NCBI RefSeq assembly: GCF_907164915.1
Contig: NC_061863.1
Span: 21,460,710-21,524,709, forward strand
DNA: 64,000 nt
Source: Impatiens glandulifera
Taxonomy: Eukaryota; Streptophyta; Magnoliopsida; Ericales; Balsaminaceae
Reading direction: 5' to 3'
In this document: piece by piece, positions 35,758-46,317 of the stretch
Layout: each line of letters starts with the position of its first letter
How positions within the stretch are numbered: position 1 is the stretch's first letter
Position numbers and translations under genes: made by a program
The notes under the pieces: generated by a model
The model's database searches: none
What the model was told of the DNA's origin: nothing
Seen by the model: only the letters and a program-made list of their open reading frames with translations

Positions 35758-38700
35758 ATGTACATTTTGCAGGATCCAAAGAAACGGCTAGGAAACTCTG
35801 AATGGTTCTTGGACAGCGGTTGCTCCAGGCACATGACCGGAAACAGCAATTTGTTAACCGATATCAGAACAGCAACCGGTGCTCTAATCACTTTCGGTGA
35901 CAACTCAAAAGGTAAAACTGTGGGTAAGGGTAAGACTGTCCATGGTAACCTAACTATTGATAACGTACTTCTAGTGGAAAACCTACGTTTTAACCTGCTT
36001 AGCATTAGTCAGATGTGTGATGTTGGATACACAGTAGAATTTCTTAAACATGCATGCTTAGTTAAGAACTCTCAAGGTATCGTACTACTAACCGGAAATA
36101 GGATAGGTAACATTTACAAGGTAGACTGGAAAACTAGAGTTGAATATCCTATATGCATGATAGCTAAGACTGATCAAACCTGGCTGTGGCATAAGAGACT
36201 AAACCATCTAAACATGAAAACTTTAAACTACATTCGTGGTAAAAAGCTAGTTGAAGGTATTCCTGACATAGTATTTAACCAGGATAAGGTTTGCTCAGCA
36301 TGTCAAATGGGTAAACAGACTAGGTCATCTTTTAAGAGTAAAGGAAATATCCAATCTAGCCGATGTTTAGATCTTCTTCACATGGATTTATTTGGACCGA
36401 TTCAGGTCATTAGCCCAGGGGGTATGCTTTACACCATGGTAGTTATTGATGATTACTCTAGATTTACATGGGTAATATTTCTACCATCTAAACATGAAAC
36501 CGTATCAAACCTGATTACACTTCTTAAGCGCCTGCAAAATGAAAAATCAACTCGCATTAATAGCATTCGAAGTGATCGAGGTACCGAATTTACCAATAGT
36601 ACATTAACTGCATATCTTGATGAATCCGGCATTAGACACGAGTTGTCTAGTGCTAGGACTCCTCAACAAAATGGCCTGGCCGAGAGAAGAAACCGGACTC
36701 TCAAAGAAGCCGCACGGTCTATGATAGCCGATTCCGGCATTGCTCAGAAATTTTGGGCTGAGGCTATCAACACTACATGTTATACACAAAACCGGTCTTT
36801 AATAAACAGATTTCACAACAAAACGTCGTATGAGGTTTATTTTAACAGGGTTCCCAAACTTAAGTACCTCAGGATTTTCGGTTGTAAATGTTATATAAAT
36901 ATAAATGGTAAGACCCAACTCACTGTTTTTGATGCAAAAACAGATACCGGGATCATGCTAGGATACTCAGCAGTAAGTAAAGCATATAGAGTATACAATA
37001 ATAGAACTGCAACCATGGAGGAAACAATTCACGTTGTTTTCGATGAATCGGTTGAAAGCAATACTGCTTCATGCTTTGATCTACACAACAGATTGGAAAA
37101 TAACAATATTCATTCTGATAGTGAAGATGAGACTCCGGTCTTCAGGCGGTTTGTCCATGACCAAATGGGTAACATTGAAACCCAGCCGGATCAAGCTGTT
37201 CCACAACAGGAAGCTGACACTTCGGTCCAATCCGAGGGAGTCGGTCGGTCTGACAATCATGTTCAGCCTACCGACATGTCTAGCCTTGATCAAATTAACG
37301 GTAATTTGGTAGACACTCCTGAACTGAACCTCAGAAGAAACAGTAAACATCCTCCTGAGCAAATTATAGGTGACCCTTCAGAACCTGTTCGAACTAGGGG
37401 TCAACTTCTGGAAGGATACTTTAATTCCGCTTTCATATCCCAGATTGAACCGAAAAGAATAGATGAAGCATTGTTAGATCCGGATTGGATCTTGGGAATG
37501 CAGGAAGAGCTAAACCAGTTCGAGAGTAGTAAAGTCTGGTACCTAGTCCCTAGACCGAAAAATCAATCGGTCATAGGAACAAGATGGGTATTCAGAAACA
37601 AACTCAATGAGGACGGTTTGGTCACGAGGAACAAAGCCAGATTAGTGGCTCAAGGCTACAAACAGGAAGAAGGCATTGATTTTGAAGAGTCATTTGCCCA
37701 TGTAGCCAGGATTGAAGCCATTAGAATTTTTCTTGCATTTGCTGCTTTCAAAAACTTTAAGGTTTTTCAAATGGATGTTAAAAGTGCATTTCTGAACGGT
37801 GACCTACGTGAGGAAGTGTATGTTGAACAACCACCCGGTTTCAAAAGCGCTGCATTTCCAAACCATGTATACCGGCTAAATAAAGCTTTATACGGTCTAA
37901 AGCAAGCACCTAGAGCCTGGTATGATACACTAACCGCATTTCTATTACAACATGATTTCACCATCGGTTCGGTGGATAAAACATTGTTTAAATTTGAAAA
38001 GAAGGAACATATCCTACTTGTTTAAATCTATGTAGATGATATCATTTTTGGCTCAACCGATCCTAAGCTATGTGATAAGTTTTCAAAAATGATGACTGAC
38101 AAGTTTGAAATGAGTATGATGGGAGAATTAAGTTTCTTCCTAGGTCTTCAGGTTAAACAACTCAAAGAAGGAACCTTCATTAGCCAACCTAAGTACACCA
38201 AGGAGCTACTGAAGAAATTCGGGATGGACACCTGCTCCTCGGCGACTACTCCAATGAGCTCATCCATTAAACTGGACAGGGGATGATGAGGGCCAATCGG
38301 TAGACCAGATTGCATACCGGGGAATGATCGGTTCCCTCCTGTACCTGACAGCAAGTAGACCGGACATCCTGTTTGCAGTTGGTGTATGTGGGAGATTCCA
38401 AGCAAATCCAAAGCAATCCCACTACACAGCCGCAAAGAGGATACTGAAGTATCTAAAAGGCACACCTGATGTCGGTCTATGGTACCCAAAGGACTCATCC
38501 TTTAATCTAACAAGTTACTCAGATGCAGACTATGCAGGGTGTAAGATTGACAGGAAAAGCACAAGCGGTACATGCCAATTCCTAGGTGACCGACTGGTGT
38601 CATGGCACAGCAAGAAACAGACATCGGTGGCCACATCAACCGCGGAGGCTGAATACTTGGCGGCCGGAAGTTGCTGTTCACAACTCCTCTGGATTCAACA

Positions 38701-38995
38701 ACAGCTGAAGGACTTCGGTATTATAGCCGAAGAGTCCCCGATCTTATGTGACAATACAAGTGCCATTGCAATCACCTACAACCCGGTTCTCCACTCCAGA
38801 ACCAAGCATATCGACATAAGGCACCACTTCATTAGAGAACATGTCACGTTGAAGCATATCCGGCTGGAATACGTATCGACCGATCAACAAGTAGCCAATA
38901 TCTTCACTAAGCCTCTACAGGAAGCTAAGTTCTCTCAATTCAGACTTACTCTCGGCCTAATCGACATTAGCCAGATCCTTCCTAAGGACGCTTAA
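35758..38995 (+). pseudogene. Element C Pol polyprotein, nearly intact (one stop, one 1-nt insertion)
   Basis: Polyprotein that cleaves, integrates and copies the element. The frame is open from before the gag stop; the first ATG in it is at 35,758, but how translation enters is unknown. Protease: [12 protein letters not shown], catalytic Asp at 35,812. Integrase: HHCC region ([18 protein letters not shown]), Asp in HMDLFGP (about 36,385), Asp in SDRGTEF (36,574), Glu in GLAERRN (36,682), all present. [30 protein letters not shown] at 38,029-38,040. RNase H: SDADYAGCKIDRKSTS, AEAEYLAA, DNTSAIAI, HIDIRHHF. Breaks: TAA at 38,023-38,025, immediately before IYVDD, and an extra G in the GGGG run at 38,279-38,282. 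All visible catalytic residues survive. Confidence 0.88.
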
Positions 38996-39508
38996 AGGGA
39001 AACCGGTTCGAACAGATAAAACCGGTAGTTCCTCCTAAACTGTTGGACTTCAAATTTTCAAGTTATCTATGGAAGAACCGCCCAACTCATCAGATAGAGT
39101 AAACCGACCGGCTACTTGGTGTATGCACAAAATAACCGCATCGGGATGAACAACTGATGACTGACCGGTTCGGAAGCAGGTCATCTTAGATTATTTGAAT
39201 TCCAAACAGAAGTGGAATAATTATCAGTGCTTATAGATGTCTGTTCTGAAACATTGCCCTTTCAAAGTAAAATGGTCGCGCCTAAAAAGACGTGAAGATC
39301 TTTTGATATCTTTCACAGTCCAGGCCTATGACCAACATCCTAAACTGCAAACCTGCCTATTTCATGCAAAACTTATTATCCTACAGTTAATAGATATCAT
39401 CTCATTTAATACCAGACAATAGGATAGCCCCACAACCAATATTTAAGTGAAGCAAACATTCACCAAAACATTCACAAGACAAAAGATCACTCTCTTACTA
39501 AGGCAAAA
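38996..39508 (+). other. Element C spacer between pol and first accessory gene
   Basis: No gene. It holds a TATA-like TATTTAAG at 39,440-39,447, about 65 bp before the first accessory ATG. Confidence 0.5.
39440..39447 (+). promoter_or_regulatory. TATA-like box upstream of accessory gene C1
   Basis: TATTTAAG in a CCAATATTTAAG context, 62-69 bp upstream of the ATG at 39,509. Weaker than the boxes of C2 and C3. Confidence 0.35.
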
Positions 39509-40277
39509 ATGTCTCAGTTCCCCAACATCCTTCAGGTTGATTTTCGGTCATGCTCCAGCACTGAGCACTACGATATTTATAGAATGATAAAATTTCTGGA
39601 AGATACTGGTCTCCAGTACTTCCTTGACGACAAACACACCGTTTACCCTGAATCAGTCCTGGAGTTCTTCTATAACGCCAGGGTGTTCAGGGGTACCCCT
39701 CATTTCGATACCCACATCCAATCCAAGGTGGGGGGGGGGGGGTATCATCTTCGACTTCACCGAGAAGGATTTCGCTCGGTGCTTTAGTCTGCCAAAACAG
39801 GGGCTGACAGACCTTAACCCACCGGCCAACATAAAGGCCGAGGTCTCTCTCTCTCTTGCCCGGTCTGATGAACCGGTTGACGATCACGACACTAAATCAC
39901 ACCTGAGGGCTGAATATCAGCTCCTCAACGATGTGATAGGTAGGAGCATCTTCGGAAGGGATGTCACCAATACCTACTGTGCCGCGACTTTCAACATGAT
40001 GGCGGCTATAATCACCGGTACACCGGTAAATTGGTCTAGGGTGCTGTTTGACGTCCTCATTTGGATGGTCGGCATCCGGTCAGTCGGCCTTATCCCCCAA
40101 ATAAGCTGCCTCCTTGTGGAGCTAGGTGTTCCGACCTATCCCGGAGAAGGTCTGAACCACGCCCAGGTACTCACCAAAGAGATCACCGACTCATTTTATG
40201 ATCGGTTTGAGAGGGCCTGGAGGAGGAGGAACCGCCGGTCCAACCCCAACGGTGAAGTCAATTCCCGCGCACCCTAA
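39509..40277 (+). pseudogene. Element C accessory gene C1, frameshifted at a G13 run
   Basis: First of three paralogous post-pol genes. The ATG at 39,509 starts MSQFPNILQVDF; the frame runs through DTGLQYFLDD and VLEFFYNARVF to a run of 13 G (39,730-39,742), after which the family continues in another frame: IIFDFTEKDFARCFSLP, KSHLRAEYQLLNDVIGRSI, VNWSRVLFDVLIWMV, and ends at the stop 40,275-40,277. Apart from the shift there are no breaks, so either the homopolymer length is a sequencing error or one or two bases changed recently. About 255 residues, with an Arg-rich end (WRRRNRRS). It lacks the long acidic and coiled-coil tail of C3. No signal peptide or membrane span. Function unknown. Confidence 0.6.
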
Positions 40278-40794
40278 GTCACTCCTTCCTGCACCCGGTC
40301 GTTTTGCTTCATGCACCGGGTGTACCTTGATCCAACCTATGATTGATCGTTTCGGCCAGATCTACGTTCTCTTCGGTTTCATTTATGTTTCTTTTGATCT
40401 CATGTTTTCTTCATTATTATCCATGCATGTTCGGCACTGTCCTATGTTACTTTCGGTCTCAACTAATTAATCTCGGTTATGTTTAATGCATTCAATGAAA
40501 AAGGAATCCCTATTAATGAGTTAACCCCCAACCACCTGAACATTTAATATCCAACCAACCTGGTTACCTCCCAACTAACACCTACCTCGGGCTTCGCAAT
40601 CTGCCGCTTCCCCATGCATCTTGGAAAGGTAAAGATTCTTTTCCTTAATAAAACAAAACTGACAATCAATGCTTAGATCTTCCCTCCAAAACCGATCCTA
40701 TATAAGGAGCCATCCTCTAATCAAATTACCACATTCGTAAGCATTAAAATACTTCTGAAATCCTTTGAATCCCATCTCTCTCCACACCGAAATC
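40278..40794 (+). other. Spacer between accessory genes C1 and C2
   Basis: About 500 bp, pyrimidine-rich, no open frame of note. Contains the C2 TATA box at 40,698-40,707. Confidence 0.5.
40698..40707 (+). promoter_or_regulatory. TATA box upstream of accessory gene C2
   Basis: CTATATAAGG, 88-97 bp before the C2 ATG. The identical 10-mer precedes the accessory gene of element B (minus strand, 49,556-49,547). Confidence 0.55.
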
Positions 40795-41499
40795 ATGCCG
40801 AGCCGAACTTTGGGAAACTTCTTAAGCATTGACTTCAATTCTTGCACGGGAGAGAGGGACGGAAATCCTGAACAGAAGTTAATGTTTCACTCTCTCACTG
40901 AAACCGGTCTTCAACCTTTTCTTGAAGAAGCCGGTCCAATCCTCCTAGAAGATGTCAAGGCCTTCTTTCGAAGCGCCTGCATCAGGGGAAAGTATATCGT
41001 CTCTAGCGTCAGAGACCACACATTCTGGATTGATGAGGTTGAATTTGCCTCACTATTCGATCTACCTACTGAAGGATTCTCTGACTTTCCAACCATAGAG
41101 GACCTTGCGGGATTTGAACTCGCTCAATACCTATCGGCCACCCCTTCTCCGGTGGAACACTATGGGCCGAAAACCCAGCTTGCTAGTCACGGTCAACTAC
41201 TTCTCGAAATCGTGACTCGTTCGATTCTGTGTCAATCGCCGAATCAACGGTATTCTAGAAATACCTACAACATTATGACCCACATCCTTTGCGAATCGGC
41301 CATCAACTGGTCAACGGTCATATTCGAAAACCTCAAGAATATGGTGCTGAGCAAGAGAGGTCTCGGTTATGCACCGCATATCAGCAAGCTGATTCTTGGG
41401 TACCGGCCAGAGTTCGGACCGGGCACACCGGCCTCCTCCTCGAACATCCTCAACAAGGATTCGGCAATAGACCGAATTTCTAGAATGTCTTTTCCATAG
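40795..41499 (+). CDS. Element C accessory gene C2, intact
   Basis: 234 residues, fully open. I take the ATG at 40,795 (MPSRTLGNFLSIDF) because the alignment with C1 and C3 begins there; an upstream in-frame stretch has no ATG. Motifs in order: LSIDFNS (cf. LQVDFRS), TETGLQPFLEE, VKAFFRSA, WIDEVEFASLFDLPTEG, KTQLASHGQLLLEIVTRSI, INWSTVIFENLKNMV, GYAPHISKLIL. It is a single globular-looking domain with no signal peptide, membrane helix or catalytic motif I recognise. Sequence identity to C1 and C3 is low by eye, so the copies separated long ago. Its persistence without breaks in a young element suggests it is or was under constraint. Confidence 0.75.
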   Translation: MPSRTLGNFLSIDFNSCTGERDGNPEQKLMFHSLTETGLQPFLEEAGPILLEDVKAFFRSACIRGKYIVSSVRDHTFWIDEVEFASLFDLPTEGFSDFPTIEDLAGFELAQYLSATPSPVEHYGPKTQLASHGQLLLEIVTRSILCQSPNQRYSRNTYNIMTHILCESAINWSTVIFENLKNMVLSKRGLGYAPHISKLILGYRPEFGPGTPASSSNILNKDSAIDRISRMSFP

Positions 41500-42069
41500 G
41501 CTGTACTTTCCATTATTTATGTATGCCTATCTCAATACCGAATTTTCTGTCGGTTTTCTTTCTGCAATATTTCTTGAATTCAATCTCATTTCAGTATAAA
41601 TGACCGTGTCCGTCTTTGAACATTTATCTAAGTAACCGGTTAACATCTTCAAACTATAACCGCGTTCATATCCGGTCACATAAATTTACTTAAAATTGCA
41701 AACACTCTGATTACTCAAAATAACCGGTTAGACTTAGAAACCGCACCATCAATCTCGGTTTCAAAAAGGGGAGTGCGTCATCAATGGCATAAGCAAAGGC
41801 TTTGGAGGGAAACCTCCCGCCCAAAATTGCCGCCCCTTTGTTTACCGCCCTTTGTTTGGCGTCCATTCTCTCCCGCCCATGGTTTGCCGCTTCTTTCAAT
41901 CTGGAGGGAAAATTTCCGCCCAATATTGATGGGACGGTTGGGCTTCCAAACCGCATCTATAAAAGGGACTCTCGGTCATTTTATTTCATTCTCACGCGAA
42001 TCTGCTTTCTCTCTCTAAGCTATCTAACTCTCTGAAGCGGTTATCTCTCAAACTCTTTCAAATTCTAAG
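41500..42069 (+). promoter_or_regulatory. Promoter-like region of accessory gene C3
   Basis: Five copies of CCGCCC lie within 105 bp (41,817; 41,830; 41,845; 41,873; 41,916), two in a CTCCCGCCCA context like E2F-type sites, followed by TATA box CTATAAAAGG (41,957-41,966) and a CT-rich leader (CTCTCTCTAAGC) before the ATG at 42,070. The layout looks like a proximal plant promoter rather than retrotransposon spacer. The E2F reading is inference from the motif only. Confidence 0.5.
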
Positions 42070-44665
42070 ATGGGGCGTGATTCGGCTCTGTTCAGACTCC
42101 TATCTCAGGTGGATTTCGAGGAAATCCGGCTGAAAGGTACGTCCGAGGCAAAGAAGGTTCTTGACCGGGTAGTCAAAACCGGTCTGGAATATTTCCTTGG
42201 CGGTCCTCATGTTATATACAAAGATGCGGTCGAAGAATTCTTCAAAACCGCAACCATCTCCAACGACAAAATCACCGCGAATGTATGCGGTTCTAAAATA
42301 GAGCTCACCGAGGCATCGGTGGCAGAGAGCCTGCGTCTTCCGACAACCGGCCAGGATGCAACGGAAGACATAGAGCAGGAAACCTTTGAGGCGGCTTGCC
42401 AGATTCTATCGGCAACTAAAGAGCCGATCAAAGTATCCGGCAGCAAACAAATGTTGAAGCCGGAGTATATCCCAATATGCGACATCTTCGCAAGGGCGAT
42501 TCTGGCGAGGGGAGGAAACTTCAGCAACCTCACAAAGGACAAAATCAGGATGTTGATCGGCCTGATGGAGGGAAGAAAGGTCAACTGGGCAAAAGCGGTG
42601 TTCAGCAACCTAATGGATATGGTGAAACCGGATTCAAACCGGTCGTGGGGATACGCCGTTCCTCTAGGTAAGATCTTCCTTCACTATAATCTCGACATCG
42701 GTCCCGGCGTCGTTGTCGCAGAACGATGCCTCATCAGATCGAAGCAATTCCTAGAAAGGAAGCAGTCGGCCCCCAGTTCCATAGGTGGCCGAAAGAAGAA
42801 AGCCGACAAGAAAGCTGCCCCAGCCAAAGCAAAGGCTGAAAGCAAAGGAAAGGAGAAAATAACCTCCTCGGAACCGCCGCAGCAAACAGAAGATGAGGAG
42901 TCGGCTTCCTTCTCTGAGAGAACCGACACGGAGAAGACCGAGGATGATAGATCGGTCAATGAAGCCAACAATCCGGCCCAGAGCCCCAATAATGCCAGAC
43001 CTAACACCAACCCTGAGACAACCGAAGGTGGTGAAGAGGATGATGAGGAGGAAGGTGATAAAGAAGCCGGTAATGAGGACGGCGACAAAGAGAAGGAGGA
43101 GGCCGAAGAAGCAGAGGCCGATAGGATATCTCGGAAACTCCTTCAGGGCGTCAAAAAGCGAGCCGAGTCAATTGAAGAACTATAATTGGAATGGCACGAT
43201 CACCGGTACGGCACACCGTATAGAGAAATCCTACCGGGCCACACAGACGTGGAGTGCATCCAAAGATTGGAGGAGGTGGAAGACTTGATCATGAACCTTA
43301 CAAACTCCAACACACTCCAAGAGGTACAACACCGAACCTGCCTCTTAAAACCGAAGGTTCAATTACGGAAGCTAACAACACGTATCCGGAAAATTACGGA
43401 GGAGCTCGAAAAGTTGGAACCGGAAGACACCGTAGCACCGCGGGTGTTAGCAAGGCTTGAAAAAGCCCAAAGGGGAACTTACTCAAGAAATCGAACGGCT
43501 AGAGGCAATATGCAACCGAATGAAAATACCGGTCTACACTGCTCCCTAGATCGAAACGACTCCGGAACACTGCCCAACACCTCCAGAGGAGAATGCGGCA
43601 TCAAAGGAATCCAATGAAAGAGCCGATCCCAATCTTACCGAGCAATCCCCTCCTCCACAACCGGAAGTCTCCACATCAGACTTCACAAAGGAATGGGTTG
43701 AGGGCCGACTCCAAAGGCTTGAAGACTCAACCGCAAAACGGATTGATAACCGCATTCAAGAGTTCGACGACTCCGCGGTTCAGCCGTTCAAAGATAGATC
43801 CCAAAGAATATTGGGTTCGGCCCTCCAGTTCGCCGACGCCACAAGGAGTCTTCTGGAAAGAAATCAGGAACGATTCTTAGAAATCGGTGAAGATCTGCAG
43901 GAAGAGGCGGCTCAGCGCAATAAATACGTTCAGCGAACAGCAATTCTGGAGGATTTGACCTCCGATTTAAAGAAAGACTTCGACCGACTTGAAAGAGAGA
44001 CCGATCAACGGTTGACAACGATGAGTGATAATCTGGTCGGCACAACACTTAAACGGGTCTCCGAACTCGAGAAGAAAAATGAGGGTCTCGAGGCTGAACT
44101 CAAGGCACTCTCCGAACAAGTTGCCGAAATGCTGAGAGTTAAGGTGAACGCGGATGCCGCGACGGTAGCGGCTGATGCTGAAACGGCTAAAAGGGTCCAG
44201 GATGCGCTGGATGCCGAAGCAGGTAAAGAGAAAGAGGCACCGCGTTCTTCTCAGCTTACCGAAGAGGAAGAGGAAGCCGCGCGGATTAAAAGGGCAGAGG
44301 CCATCTTCCCAGGACTTACAAAGAAAGCAGCCGCTCAAGCTGCGGAGGATGCTGAGCGGTTGGAAAGGCAAACACGGAGGCTGGAAGAATTCGCAGCCGA
44401 AAACAAGAAGAAAAAGGCGGTCGCATCCGCTTCAGCGCCGAAAAAGCGAAAGAGGGAGGCCCCTAAGAAAGTTCAAATAGCCGAGCTGCTTAATGAGGTC
44501 ACTAAAACGGTCATCACGAGTGCATCGCAGCAGGCCGACCAAGTCGAAGAGGAAGTCGAAGAACAATTGCAGTCCCGGTCTACAAAACGACGACCTTCCG
44601 AACCGACCAGTCGACAGCAACCGAAGAAGAAAAAGAGCATATATGACTTCTCGGACTCGGAATAG
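42070..44665 (+). pseudogene. Element C accessory gene C3, long form with coiled coil, three breaks
   Basis: Long post-pol gene. The N-terminal domain (residues 1 to about 230) is intact: SQVDFEEI, KTGLEYFLGGP, VEEFFKTATI, VAESLRLPTTG, KQMLKPEYIPICDIFARAI, VNWAKAVFSNLMDMV, HYNLDIGPGV. A Lys/Ala then Glu/Asp-rich linker follows to the TAA at 43,183-43,185. The same frame continues beyond it (EWHDHRYGTPYREI), shifts near 43,469-43,475 (AAAGGGG run) and has a TAG at 43,547-43,549. From there 43,550-44,665 is open: a predicted long coiled coil (RLERETDQRL, VSELEKKNEGLEAEL), Ala/Glu-rich helices and Lys-rich ends (KKRKRE, KKKK) that could be nuclear-localisation or RNA-binding signals, closing IYDFSDSE. 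About 860 codons if unbroken. Function unknown. Confidence 0.65.
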
Positions 44666-44768
44666 GGGCTATCTTTTCTTTACTTATCTTAGTATTTTTA
44701 CATATTATTTTCGGCTATCTACATTATATAAAGCTATTTTTGAAACCGGCCATCTCTTGCATCTCTAC

Positions 44769-44979
44769 ATGATTTTGATAATTTTAAATAAAATAATCAA
44801 AAAGGAAGAAATTGATAAGATAAAAGATAGACTCTTCCAAAATTTTTCTCAAAATTTTTCGAAAAATTCTCCTAAGTCAGTTTCAAAAATCCGGACAAAC
44901 AAAACAACCGGCCTACGGTTGCAAACTTACATGATTTTGATAATTTTAAATAAAATAATCAAAAAGGGAGAAATTGTTA
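44769..44979 (+). repeat. Two polypurine-tract modules of element C
   Basis: The text from ACATGATTTTGATAATTTT through AAATAATCAAAAAGG is identical in both copies. The first ends GGAAGAAAT-TGATAAGATAAAA (LTR-like start at 44,813), the second GGGAGAAAT-TGTTAGATAAAA (true LTR start at 44,975); the offset is 162 bp. Only the second can prime the real LTR. Confidence 0.8.
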
Positions 44980-46312
44980 GATAAAATCAGACCGGTTCAA
45001 ATAAACCTAACTTAAATAAACTTTCCATGCAGGAACAAGGAACCAGACCGGATAAATAAAAGAACCGGCTAAGAAAACTAGCCGGTCAAGCTACTAAACC
45101 GACCAAGAATACTCGGAACATGACCGCACAAAGAAAGGATCGGCCAAAGCTTAAAATCGGAATCATCAAACAGCCGATCGGCCACAAGGCAGAGGAATAA
45201 CCGGAAGAAATCTGGTTACATCAGTCATACCAAAAGCCATTCGTTTAAGACAAATGGCCGACCAGTACAAGAAGACAATTCGGGTATCTGTTGAGAATGA
45301 TACCAAAGGAACAGACTGAACACTTCCATATCCATGCAAGTCTGAGGAAAGACTGTAGGCTGCAGAAGACAGTACTACCGGATCTGTCCACTTCGGGATA
45401 AGTCAGAAAGAAGATCTTCCAAGTACAGACAACTGTCTAACAGACAGTGACTACATCAAGTAAAAGACAAACCCGGCAGGTTTGTCTTACACATCGGAAG
45501 AACAGACCGCCAGGCCTGAGACAGAATACCAGGTCTGAGGTTGACCATCAGGTCTGAGGAAACGACCGCATGTCTGAATCTCTGAAACACTGAATCACTG
45601 CACCTCTGCTCAGCCAATCAGATTCAAGGCAGTGAAATATGACCGTTGGCATATTTCACCTATAAAAAGGGGCAGTTGAAGAAGAGTAAATGCGGGACAT
45701 ACAGTAGGACAAGCAACATACAGTGAAACAAGTGAGAAACTTTAAGAGCATTTATTCTACAAGTGATAAGATTGTGTTGTTCTAAGAAAGCCTAAGTGCT
45801 AAAGTTAAAGTGTGTTCTACAATTTCGGTGTAAATTGTAAGAATGTTATCGAGCAGAAAATAAGTCTCGATCGGATTGTACTTGTATTCCTTAGTGAATA
45901 TCCTTCTCGCGGTTTCGAGAGGAAGGGGTGACGTAGGAGTTTTATCTCCGAACATCCATAAAATCTGTCTTGTTATTTACTTTCTGCCGGCTTCATTGTC
46001 TAACCGATTAACTCAACTGCACCGCTCTAAACCGACTCTATACTATCCATACCGAATTTCCAGATCACCGAAACCGACCCACCATTTTCAAACCTCCATC
46101 ATCCGAAACCGGCCTTGTCTATCAAACAAGTGTGCTGCTTCAACCTGAAAGCAAACCTCTTCCGCGCTTGAACCTAGTTCAAGGGTTTGTGACAGGTTGT
46201 GTAGTATTGAAACCCCGGTGTTAATCTCTAACCGGATTAACCACCACCCTTCGAGTGAGAACCGCTAACCGGTCCAACCCCCGGTCCTCTAGTGGCTACC
46301 TAGATCCTAACA
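44975..46312 (+). repeat. 3' LTR of element C
   Basis: 1,338 bp, the same length as the 5' LTR; about 17 differences by eye, including three together near the right end (CTCTAGTGG versus CTCCAACGG). TATA at 45,660-45,670; stem-loop at 45,923-45,962. Confidence 0.93.
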
Positions 46313-46317
46313 TTTAG
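46313..46317 (+). repeat. Target-site duplication of element C, right
   Basis: TTTAG, identical to 32,512-32,516. Confidence 0.9.

Larger units (their letters stand above)
32517..46312 (+). mobile_element. Element C: young, nearly complete SIRE-like copia element with three accessory genes
   Basis: 13,796 bp. LTRs of equal length (1,338 bp each, TGTTAGATAAAA...ATCCTAACA), perfect 5-bp target duplication TTTAG, PBS, open gag, pol in copia order PR-IN-RT-RH with one stop and one 1-nt insertion, then about 5.7 kb with three accessory genes and two polypurine modules. By eye the LTRs differ at about 17 sites (near 1.3%), so insertion is recent, roughly half a million years on a commonly used plant rate of 1.3e-8. 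It is nested inside the accessory gene of element B. Confidence 0.93.

Noticed and set aside
35729..35772. A 44-nt GT-AG intron at the gag-pol junction of element C
   Set aside because: Too short for a plant intron, and removing it does not give a sensible gag-pol fusion; only the acceptor-like site is kept as a note.
42684..43088. 134-codon Ser-rich minus-strand frame
   Set aside because: Antisense shadow of the acidic, Lys-rich linker of accessory gene C3.
18439..44665. Calling the accessory genes envelope (env) proteins
   Set aside because: No signal peptide, transmembrane helix or cleavage-like site is visible in any of the five copies; the position after pol alone is not enough.
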